The notes under the pieces were generated by a model. That model searched no databases. It was not told where the DNA came from and was given only the letters and a program-made list of their open reading frames with translations. From positions 1 through 64,000 of the IMG/VR virus record IMGVR_UViG_3300027754_004885: DNA of 64,000 nucleotides. One strand, 5' to 3'. The position numbers and the translations under genes were made by a program. Every line of letters starts with the position of its first letter. The stretch's first letter is position 1. This document shows positions 57,398 to 63,572 of the stretch, piece by piece. The stretch is from a virus.

Positions 57398-57573
57398 GGC
57401 CCGGTGATCTCGTTCACGTGACGGCTGACAATTTCTACTTCGGTCTCGGTCTCATCCTGGCACACCCACATGAGGATCTTCCCGGGTGCGCTTTCTACGT
57501 GATGACGCTGGACGGGAAGTGCATGTACTATTTTGGGGACGAGCTCGAACCCGTGCAACCCGACCCGCTATAG
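57388..57573 (+). CDS. KPGDL-family protein (LRPGDL)
   Basis: 61 aa from GTG, 10-base overlap. QLRPGDLVHVTADNFYFGLG, LILAHPHEDLPG, CMYYFGDELEPVQ. Confidence 0.75.
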   Translation: MQLRPGDLVHVTADNFYFGLGLILAHPHEDLPGCAFYVMTLDGKCMYYFGDELEPVQPDPL

Positions 57574-57581
57574 GGTATGAT
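57554..57581 (+). promoter_or_regulatory. Promoter TGCAAC-N16-TATGAT, leaderless for 57588
   Basis: TGCAAC 57554-57559, TATGAT 57576-57581, ATG 6 bases later. Confidence 0.65.
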
Positions 57582-57587
57582 GGTATC

Positions 57588-57965
57588 ATGATCAAGAAAG
57601 GATACACCGCCGTCGCCCTGCACCGGGGCTCGCAGGCCTGGAAGAACAGGGTCTCGTACAAGAACTTCGAGACCCTGCCTCTAAACACATGCGCCGAGGT
57701 TGTCAGCGTCAGAAGGGACAAGTGGTACAACTTGCGTCCGAGAGCGATCGTCGGGGACCAGATCTACACCCTCTCAGCAAACGACTGGGCGTTCATCCCG
57801 GTCCGGGTCGGAGAGCTCCGTCGCTGGAAGGACGGGCGTGCGGCACCCTTCGTTGTTATCAGCATCGACTCCCGCGGTTGCAGCAGCATGGGCCCTGATG
57901 GAAAGTTTGACGTCTCTCACAGGTACGTCGAGGACAACTCGGAGGTGATCAGTGAAACCGGGTGA
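57588..57965 (+). CDS. Two-domain KPGDL-family fusion
   Basis: 125 aa from ATG 57588. First domain IKKGYTAVALHRGSQAWKNR..DQIYTLSANDWAF; second domain VGELRRWKDGRAAPFVVISI, like the 52536 protein, ending EVISETG at a 14-base junction. Looks like two cassettes joined by loss of the boundary. Confidence 0.7.
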   Translation: MIKKGYTAVALHRGSQAWKNRVSYKNFETLPLNTCAEVVSVRRDKWYNLRPRAIVGDQIYTLSANDWAFIPVRVGELRRWKDGRAAPFVVISIDSRGCSSMGPDGKFDVSHRYVEDNSEVISETG

Positions 57966-58173
57966 TCTCATGCAGATCTCCGATCCTGAGGGGACTTATG
58001 TTGTCAATCTCTCGACGGGCTACGCAATGTCACAACCGTACCCGGAAGGGACCCCTGCGATCGTCCTCGGCCTTCACGAGGTGGCTCACCTACGTGGTGA
58101 GCGCAAGATCCGTGTCCTCGTCGATGGCATACAGGGCTGGGTCTATGAGTCCGGGCTGGAGCCTGTCGAATGA
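57952..58173 (+). CDS. KPGDL-family protein
   Basis: 73 aa. KPGDLMQISDPEGTYVVNLS, AIVLGLHEVAHLRG, IRVLVDGIQGWVYESGLEPV. Confidence 0.75.
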   Translation: MKPGDLMQISDPEGTYVVNLSTGYAMSQPYPEGTPAIVLGLHEVAHLRGERKIRVLVDGIQGWVYESGLEPVE

Positions 58174-58383
58174 AACCCCGGTGACCTCCGACGCTTCGAC
58201 ACAGATGACGAGCATCTGGGGACTGACATGTTCTCAGGGAAGCTCGTCCTCCTCCTCAATCTTGAGGGTGATCGCTGGGTGCCCGAGGAGCCGTACTGGG
58301 GTGCTCTCATCGGGGATTGGCGCTGCCATCTCAGCGAGAGCATGCTCGAGCGCTGGTCGAGTCCCATGCAAACGGGCGGGTGA
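58170..58383 (+). pseudogene. KPGDL-family gene with +1 frameshift after codon 3
   Basis: ATG AAA CCC CGG TGA stops at once because of a fourth C. Dropping one C gives KPGDLRRFDTDDEHLG.. and about 70 residues to TGA 58381. Either an indel, a pseudogene, or +1 frameshifting at CCC-C; the start still overlaps the preceding stop. Confidence 0.7.
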
Positions 58384-58394
58384 TGTGGTATGAT
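58367..58394 (+). promoter_or_regulatory. Promoter TGCAAA-N16-TATGAT for 58418
   Basis: TGCAAA 58367-58372, TATGAT 58389-58394; leader AAGGAG. Confidence 0.65.
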
Positions 58395-58417
58395 TAGTGC
58401 ATAAGGAGCGAGACAAC

Positions 58418-58615
58418 ATGAGCATCCCATACATCGAAGTCAGCCCAACTGATGTCTACCACTGCGAGGAAGACGTCTTCTGGATCGTCACCAAGGACGA
58501 GGACGGCGAGCTTGCCCGAGCAATGTTCTACAGTCTCGATGACGCCAAGGAATACCTCAGCAAGGTGAAGGGCATTCCACTCGAAGACATCAAGATCATC
58601 ACTGGCGAGGAGTAA
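58418..58615 (+). CDS. Small acidic protein, unknown
   Basis: 65 aa from ATG 58418. IPYIEVSPTDVYHCEEDVFW, FYSLDDAKEYLSKVKGIP; alpha/beta, no family. Confidence 0.55.
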   Translation: MSIPYIEVSPTDVYHCEEDVFWIVTKDEDGELARAMFYSLDDAKEYLSKVKGIPLEDIKIITGEE

Positions 58616-58617
58616 AC

Positions 58618-58803
58618 ATGAAGATCACTCGTAAAGCCCAAAAGATTGGCACTCTCTGGAGCGCCATCCAGTCCGAGAAGAGCCAGACGAAGATCATCAA
58701 GGAGCTGGAGGACGGGTTCATCCCGGTGTGGCTCGCACGTGACTGCTTCGAATACGCCTGGCGGATGCTCAAGATGAAAGAAGAGAGGGAGATCGGAGTA
58801 TGA
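58618..58803 (+). CDS. Small basic helical protein, unknown
   Basis: 61 aa. KITRKAQKIGTLWSAIQSEK, a helical pair. Ends 4 bases into the next gene. Confidence 0.5.
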   Translation: MKITRKAQKIGTLWSAIQSEKSQTKIIKELEDGFIPVWLARDCFEYAWRMLKMKEEREIGV

Positions 58804-59171
58804 CACACACCTGGGAACAGCACTACGGAATAAACCGATTCGACCTCTCCGGACCCCGAGGATTCCCATCCGGTGGGATCGGCTGGATCACCCGAAACCC
58901 AGATGAGCCGGTTGAGGGGGCCAAGGTGGTGGTCACCCGCGGCCCCATGGGCTACATCACATCGATGAAGAACATCGACCCACCCGGATCGAAGTGGCAC
59001 TGGCGGGTCTGGTGGCACACCTGGACTGACGGGAAGCTGGTCATTCACACGGATGAGATTCGCCATCCCAAGCGGGCTGACGCAATGAAGTCACTGGAGA
59101 ACAGGTTCGGCATCGATCCTTCGGACGTGACAGAGAAGAAGTGGGAAGGCAACCTGTCGAGTTACGAGTGA
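58800..59171 (+). CDS. Unknown protein, Trp-rich
   Basis: 123 aa. GWITRNPDEPVEGAKVVVTR, SKWHWRVWWHTWTDGKLVIH; beta-rich with a Trp cluster. Confidence 0.5.
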   Translation: MTHTWEQHYGINRFDLSGPRGFPSGGIGWITRNPDEPVEGAKVVVTRGPMGYITSMKNIDPPGSKWHWRVWWHTWTDGKLVIHTDEIRHPKRADAMKSLENRFGIDPSDVTEKKWEGNLSSYE

Positions 59172-59175
59172 TCCG

Positions 59176-59469
59176 ATGACCTTCCTCGATAAGCTCCAGT
59201 CCCACAAGGGCGGACTCATCCGCCTGAAGACCCAGCTCTTCTGGTATGGAGGTCGAGGCTGGGACAACGCTCCGGGTCGGATCTGTCTCATCCTGGATGC
59301 CACTGCCGCTGGCCGCGAAGCCGCCATGACCGCCTGCGCCGAATGCAACGACCTCGACACCACCATACGCCCCGACGCTGCACACCTCCTGATCGACGGG
59401 CAGCCCGCTTGGATCTGGGTGGCTGAGCAAGACATAGAACTTCTTGTAAATGATCAACCAACAAGCTAG
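59176..59469 (+). CDS. KPGDL-family-like protein
   Basis: 97 aa. GGLIRLKTQLFWYGGRGWDN, RICLILDATAAGREA, LLIDGQPAWIWVAEQDIELL keep the family order. Confidence 0.55.
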   Translation: MTFLDKLQSHKGGLIRLKTQLFWYGGRGWDNAPGRICLILDATAAGREAAMTACAECNDLDTTIRPDAAHLLIDGQPAWIWVAEQDIELLVNDQPTS

Positions 59470-59472
59470 AAT
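59445..59472 (+). promoter_or_regulatory. Promoter TGTAAA-N16-TAGAAT for 59488
   Basis: TGTAAA 59445-59450 in the preceding gene's end, TAGAAT 59467-59472; leader GAGGAGC. Confidence 0.55.
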
Positions 59473-59487
59473 ATAAGAGGAGCAAAC

Positions 59488-60780
59488 ATGACCAATCCCT
59501 GTCCAAACTGCGGTGTCGCAGGTCCCAACCTCAACTGCAACCTCCACCCAATGCCCAAGTTTGGAAACATGACCAATCCCTGTAAGGAAATCCCGCTACC
59601 CATCATTGATCGCATTCAGGCCCAGGACCGTGAAAAAGACCTCCTTGCCGAGATCGGTCGACTCTCTCTTCAGCTCCGCGCCTCTGAGCTCCACACCCAC
59701 ACGCTGCAGGCGAAGCTCTCGGATCTTGAGGCCGATGGCGTCATCGATCACATGGGTCGAAAGCTTCCGCTCCCTGGTCACCACAAGGACTGCCCACACG
59801 GACAGAACGGATGGGCAATGTGCACCTGCGATGAACTGAAGGCTCGGGACATCAGGAACGCCAAGGCACTCGATCGGATCTTCGATGACCTGATGGACGA
59901 TGATGAGGGTCCCAAGAAATGCCTCCATGGCAACACGGAATGCAAGCGCTGCAATCCAACCCGAGCCATCAAGACACCCGAAGGCAATCCATTCCTCCCA
60001 GCTGCTGAGTTCTCCAGGATTCGAATCGAGGACAACAAGGAATGCGGTCACTCCGAGTGCAACTACCAGCGACGGACAGGCCGGACCACGGCGATGGTGA
60101 TCAAGGCCCTGGAGTTTGTCAAGGTGAACACATCAAACGATGTAGGCGTGGTCATCGATGTCCATGATCATTCGATGAAGAAGCACATCAAGAAACTCCT
60201 TCTGCACTATGCTGATGAGATGGACGTCTCGCACGGCGCGCTCCTCCGGGTGACATTGAGAACGCTTGATGAGCATCGTCTTCGGTACACAGTTGGCCAG
60301 TTGAACCTCCGTGACAATGCCCTTGATGACGCGAAGAGCTTCAAGGATCTCGTCGATGAGGGACAGGAGCTCCGCAAGAAGTTTGACAAGGACACGGCAG
60401 GAATGCGCGGGGCACCCAACTGTCCCAAGTGTGGTGACACCGGTCTCATCTCATATGGCCCAGGTACCCGCGGAATGAAGCGCTGTGACTGTCAAACCCA
60501 ACGACTGGTCGAGGAGGATGAGTTCACTCGAGTCATGAATGAGACCTACGAGCATCTTCCGCCTCGACCACGCGATCCCCGACAGGACCTGAAGCCCGGC
60601 GATCATGTCCGATTCGAGATCGAGGGGGTCATCAAGGAACGACAGAGAGCAGGCATCTTTCAGGACGAGGACGGAAACGATTTCGAGCCCATCCAGTACG
60701 CCATCAAGGACTCCATCAACAGAATGACCTACTACGTCGGTTACCATCAGATCACCAAGAAGATTGGGAGTGTGGAATGA
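59488..60780 (+). CDS. Multi-zinc-finger protein with P-loop-like segment and C-terminal KPGDH domain
   Basis: 430 aa. CPNCGVAGPNLNCNLH (zinc knuckle); a helical segment; CPHGQNGWAMCTCDE; CLHGNTECKRCNP; CGHSECNYQRRTGRTTAMVI (P-loop-like GRTTA); CPKCGDTGLISYGPG..CDCQ; and finally DLKPGDHVRFEIEGV.., a KPGDL-type domain. A phage zinc-rich architecture; no known match. The first 17 nucleotides of the ORF recur 82 bases downstream (MTNPC twice). Confidence 0.55.
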   Translation: MTNPCPNCGVAGPNLNCNLHPMPKFGNMTNPCKEIPLPIIDRIQAQDREKDLLAEIGRLSLQLRASELHTHTLQAKLSDLEADGVIDHMGRKLPLPGHHKDCPHGQNGWAMCTCDELKARDIRNAKALDRIFDDLMDDDEGPKKCLHGNTECKRCNPTRAIKTPEGNPFLPAAEFSRIRIEDNKECGHSECNYQRRTGRTTAMVIKALEFVKVNTSNDVGVVIDVHDHSMKKHIKKLLLHYADEMDVSHGALLRVTLRTLDEHRLRYTVGQLNLRDNALDDAKSFKDLVDEGQELRKKFDKDTAGMRGAPNCPKCGDTGLISYGPGTRGMKRCDCQTQRLVEEDEFTRVMNETYEHLPPRPRDPRQDLKPGDHVRFEIEGVIKERQRAGIFQDEDGNDFEPIQYAIKDSINRMTYYVGYHQITKKIGSVE

Positions 60781-60989
60781 GCTGGGATAAGATTCCTGAG
60801 ACCGATCCTCTGTTTTCCAAGTGGCTAAAACGAGAGAACCTCGTCCACGATTTCAACCGAGTCCTCTGGCTGAACGACACATGCGGGTGCGCCGTGGTTT
60901 GCCTCGAGGGCCTGGCTCCGAAAGAGGATCACGAGTGTGAGTATGAAGATGAGCGAGACTTTCGACTTGTCAGTGCGATGGGTCGATAA
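60777..60989 (+). CDS. Small protein, unknown
   Basis: 70 aa, 4-base overlap. DPLFSKWLKRENLVHDFNRV, a Cys-containing middle and acidic end. Confidence 0.5.
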   Translation: MSWDKIPETDPLFSKWLKRENLVHDFNRVLWLNDTCGCAVVCLEGLAPKEDHECEYEDERDFRLVSAMGR

Positions 60990-61327
60990 TGCCGAAGCTC
61001 AAAGCAACTTGGTCGATTGACCACACCGATCGTGGTTATCACATGGACATCGAGCCCGGCGGTCTCTACGAGATCTGGCGGACACTCGATGTCCATCCAA
61101 AGCCCACCATCGCGATCAGTCGAATCCCAGACCACCTGGACCACATCGAGATCTGGGAGGTGCTGGTCGATGGGATCCTGATCACCCAGAGGGCAGGCAG
61201 GATCTTCAGGACCGGAACGGCAAAGCCTCCCCCTAGTAACATGGAGGCGATCATGTCAGCGATGAAGGAAGAGATTCAACATGTGGAAGACCAGAAGATC
61301 CTGAAACTCCTCAGTGAGATGACCTGA
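60989..61327 (+). CDS. KPGDL-family-like protein (EPGGL)
   Basis: 112 aa. IEPGGLYEIWRTLDV, IEIWEVLVDGILITQRAGRI, then a helical tail. A divergent member. Confidence 0.5.
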   Translation: MPKLKATWSIDHTDRGYHMDIEPGGLYEIWRTLDVHPKPTIAISRIPDHLDHIEIWEVLVDGILITQRAGRIFRTGTAKPPPSNMEAIMSAMKEEIQHVEDQKILKLLSEMT

Positions 61328-61509
61328 TGCCCATGGACGACTGGCAGCTGAAGACGGCTCTGCAGGTCTGTGAGGCCGATCTTCGGGAAGAGGAGCGTTT
61401 CCTGGAGGTCGTTCTCAACAATGTGAAGATCTACCGTGCGAACATCCGGTCCCTCAAGAAGAAGAGGGAGAATATCCTGAAGAGGATGAATGATGGGAGG
61501 ACTGAATGA
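61327..61509 (+). CDS. Small coiled-coil protein
   Basis: 60 aa. DDWQLKTALQVCEADLREEE, a two-helix charged coiled coil; overlaps both neighbours by 1-4 bases. Confidence 0.55.
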   Translation: MPMDDWQLKTALQVCEADLREEERFLEVVLNNVKIYRANIRSLKKKRENILKRMNDGRTE

Positions 61510-61601
61510 CCCAGAACATCATTGACACCAACGGTCGTCCAGGATGGCGTGAGATTGCCAGACTGGCAGGATTCAACAAGGAGACAGACAACGATGAATG
61601 A
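61506..61601 (+). CDS. 31-aa ORF
   Basis: ATG 61506 overlaps the previous stop (ATGA) and its own stop overlaps the next start. TQNIIDTNGRPGWREIARLA. Chain-like overlaps support translation. Confidence 0.5.
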   Translation: MTQNIIDTNGRPGWREIARLAGFNKETDNDE

Positions 61602-61890
61602 ATCATACAACTGCGTAGTTTCAAGTGAACTGATCAAAGACGTAGCTTTCTATCACTCTTATTCCTCAATCGATGCCCTTCGCGTCAGAATTGAAAAAGA
61701 GTCAGCCTTCGATATCATCTTTCACATAGATCGCTTTGATAAAGCACTCGATGAAGTAGACTTGAAGTTTAAACCTGACGGTTCCATCTTGGCAAATTTT
61801 GGCGGCAGATTGGATTTTATGCTGTGTCATGAGAGCGAAGAGCACAAATTCAACCCTCGATGGGCAGTAGAACATGGTGGGGTCGAGTGA
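61594..61890 (+). CDS. Unknown protein
   Basis: 98 aa from ATG 61594. VVSSELIKDVAFYHSYSSID, LKFKPDGSILANFGGRLDFM; alpha/beta, no family. Confidence 0.5.
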   Translation: MNESYNCVVSSELIKDVAFYHSYSSIDALRVRIEKESAFDIIFHIDRFDKALDEVDLKFKPDGSILANFGGRLDFMLCHESEEHKFNPRWAVEHGGVE

Positions 61891-61895
61891 TCCCG

Positions 61896-61923
61896 CGCAA
61901 CAGGGGCGAGGGTATGGTACAAT
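61896..61923 (+). promoter_or_regulatory. Promoter CGCAAC-N16-TACAAT for the seven-cassette array
   Basis: CGCAAC 61896-61901, TACAAT 61918-61923, ATG 61930 6 bases later. Confidence 0.6.
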
Positions 61924-61929
61924 AGGACC

Positions 61930-62187
61930 ATGAGGAACAATAGCATCATGAAACCCGGTGACCTCGTCAGGATCAGGAGCAAGCACGTCAGTCTCGCTGG
62001 AATCTACGGTTGGTTAGATGCCGAGCCACACACCGACTCAGACGATCATGTCTTCATTCCCGACGGTTCAGTCGCAATGTTCCTGGAGCCTGCACGAATT
62101 CCAGACGGAAAAGCCCGCTTCCTTGTCAACGGTAATGCCCTCTGGGTCCAACCGATCTTCTCGGTGAATATCGATGAAGCCGGGTGA
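61930..62187 (+). CDS. KPGDL-family protein, array cassette 1
   Basis: 85 aa from ATG 61930 by the leaderless rule (ATG 61948 starts KPGDLVRIRSKHVSLAG). Ends SVNIDEAG at a 14-base junction. Confidence 0.7.
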   Translation: MRNNSIMKPGDLVRIRSKHVSLAGIYGWLDAEPHTDSDDHVFIPDGSVAMFLEPARIPDGKARFLVNGNALWVQPIFSVNIDEAG

Positions 62188-62368
62188 CCTCGTCCACATC
62201 ATTCCAGCCCTGGACGATGAACCAGATCGCTATGAGGGTCTCGTCGGCGTGATCATCGAAGAGGTCGGCCACCAGATGGATGAGCCGCTCTTCAGACTCT
62301 TGGTCAATGGGAACCCTGGGTGGGTCATGCTGGAGAGCGACCTCGAGCTGATCGATGAAAGCCGGTGA
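62174..62368 (+). CDS. KPGDL-family protein, array cassette 2
   Basis: 64 aa. KPGDLVHIIPALDDEPDRYE, VIIEEVG, FRLLVNGNPGWVMLESDLEL, ends IDESR. Confidence 0.75.
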   Translation: MKPGDLVHIIPALDDEPDRYEGLVGVIIEEVGHQMDEPLFRLLVNGNPGWVMLESDLELIDESR

Positions 62369-62573
62369 TCTAGCCAAATTTATGAAGCGGCACTTGACCG
62401 CGGCGGGCCTGCACCCCGCGCAAGAAGACATCTACGTCCTCGTCCTTGACGTGAGAAAGGGTGAGCTTCCTGGATTACCCGGTATGGATCTGACTCTCGT
62501 CGACTACCTGCTCAACTCCAGGGTTTACACTTGCGACAGTGACTTGCTTGAGGTGATCGATGAAGCCCGGTGA
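62355..62573 (+). CDS. KPGDL-family protein, array cassette 3
   Basis: 72 aa. KAGDLAKFMKRHLTAAGLHP, YVLVLDVRKGELPG, ends VIDEAR. Ala replaces Pro in the motif. Confidence 0.75.
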   Translation: MKAGDLAKFMKRHLTAAGLHPAQEDIYVLVLDVRKGELPGLPGMDLTLVDYLLNSRVYTCDSDLLEVIDEAR

Positions 62574-62766
62574 TCTTGCGCGTATCAACAACACAGATGC
62601 GAGCTGGGCCCACCTTCACGGCAAGATCTGCCTTCTCATCGAGATTCCTCCGCATGCCAGGAACCTTCAACCAAAAGACCAATTCTGGCGCGTTCTAAAT
62701 GAGGGAGATAGAGGAATCAGCAACATCTGGAAGGGGTTCCTCGAGGTGATCCATGAAGCCCGGTGA
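62560..62766 (+). CDS. KPGDL-family protein, array cassette 4
   Basis: 68 aa. KPGDLARINNTDASWAHLHG, ICLLIEIPPH, ends VIHEAR. Confidence 0.75.
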   Translation: MKPGDLARINNTDASWAHLHGKICLLIEIPPHARNLQPKDQFWRVLNEGDRGISNIWKGFLEVIHEAR

Positions 62767-62950
62767 TCTCCGTCGCTTCCACGATGACGCTTTCTTCGCA
62801 AACGAGAAGGAGTTCAACGGACTTATCTTTCTCGTCCTACCTTGGTGGTCGCCTCATCACATGTCCATCCTGGTGAATGGCAAACTGAGCGCCAGCTGGT
62901 CGTATAACATTCTCCACGATAGCTCGAGACCCATCAATGAAGCCCGGTGA
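62753..62950 (+). CDS. KPGDL-family protein, array cassette 5
   Basis: 65 aa. KPGDLRRFHDDAFFANEKEF (RR subgroup), LIFLVLPWWSPHHMSILVNG, ends INEAR. Confidence 0.75.
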   Translation: MKPGDLRRFHDDAFFANEKEFNGLIFLVLPWWSPHHMSILVNGKLSASWSYNILHDSSRPINEAR

Positions 62951-63146
62951 TCTGGTCAGGATTGTCCACTCAGACGATGAGAAACTCCCTGACGATATCC
63001 TCGGTCACACCGGAGTGATCGTCGAACCCGTCACACTCGAGGACGGCCATCCCATCAACAGTTGGTGCGACTGGTGGGTCCTGATCGATGGTGAGATGCA
63101 ACCATGGGCGGAGGAGAATCTGGAGGTGATCGATGAAAGCCGGTGA
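62937..63146 (+). CDS. KPGDL-family protein, array cassette 6
   Basis: 69 aa. KPGDLVRIVHSDDEKLPDDI, GVIVEPVTLEDGH, ends VIDESR. Confidence 0.75.
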   Translation: MKPGDLVRIVHSDDEKLPDDILGHTGVIVEPVTLEDGHPINSWCDWWVLIDGEMQPWAEENLEVIDESR

Positions 63147-63351
63147 CCTCGTCAGGATCTGCACGCCGGAATACGACAAGGATTATGCCGAGAAATACTG
63201 GGAACAGATCGGTCTTATCATCGAAGTTGGGGCCTACCCGAACCCGTTGAGAGTCCAGACACCGGTCGGTATCGCATGGTTCAAACCTCGCGAAGTCAAC
63301 CTTGTAAACGATACCACTGATGATTACGATAGAGACAAGGAGAACACATGA
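63133..63351 (+). CDS. KPGDL-family protein, array cassette 7
   Basis: 72 aa. KAGDLVRICTPEYDKDYAEK, IGLIIEVGAYPN; last cassette, followed by the 63348 gene with a 4-base overlap. Ends TDDYDRDKENT, free of the DEAR-type tail. Confidence 0.75.
   Translation: MKAGDLVRICTPEYDKDYAEKYWEQIGLIIEVGAYPNPLRVQTPVGIAWFKPREVNLVNDTTDDYDRDKENT
63303..63330 (+). promoter_or_regulatory. Promoter TGTAAA-N16-TACGAT for 63348
   Basis: TGTAAA 63303-63308 and TACGAT 63325-63330 lie in the last cassette. Confidence 0.4.
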
Positions 63352-63560
63352 GAAACTGGGGACAGATCGACCTGGCTGACATTCGAGATGAGGACATCCA
63401 GGATCGTGACAAGGCGATCATCGAGCTCTGGAATGTACTCGAACGGCACGTTAAGATGATTGATGCGACACGTCACCCGAGCGACAGGGATGGGTCGCAT
63501 CCCACTCTTGAGAAGTATCGCCTGTTTGTAAACGAGAACCGCGGACTGTATGGTTTGTAG
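63348..63560 (+). CDS. Small helical protein, unknown
   Basis: 70 aa. IRDEDIQDRDKAIIELWNVL, acidic/basic helices; no family. Confidence 0.5.
   Translation: MRNWGQIDLADIRDEDIQDRDKAIIELWNVLERHVKMIDATRHPSDRDGSHPTLEKYRLFVNENRGLYGL
63527..63554 (+). promoter_or_regulatory. Promoter TGTAAA-N16-TATGGT for 63573
   Basis: TGTAAA 63527-63532, TATGGT 63549-63554, GAAGGAG leader. Confidence 0.45.
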
Positions 63561-63572
63561 GAAGGAGAACCC

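Larger units (their letters stand above)
61930..63351 (+). repeat. Tandem array of seven KPGDL cassettes
   Basis: Units of about 200 bases joined by six identical 14-base overlaps (ATGAARSCYGGTGA type) in which the downstream start codes the upstream tail. See findings. Confidence 0.8.
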
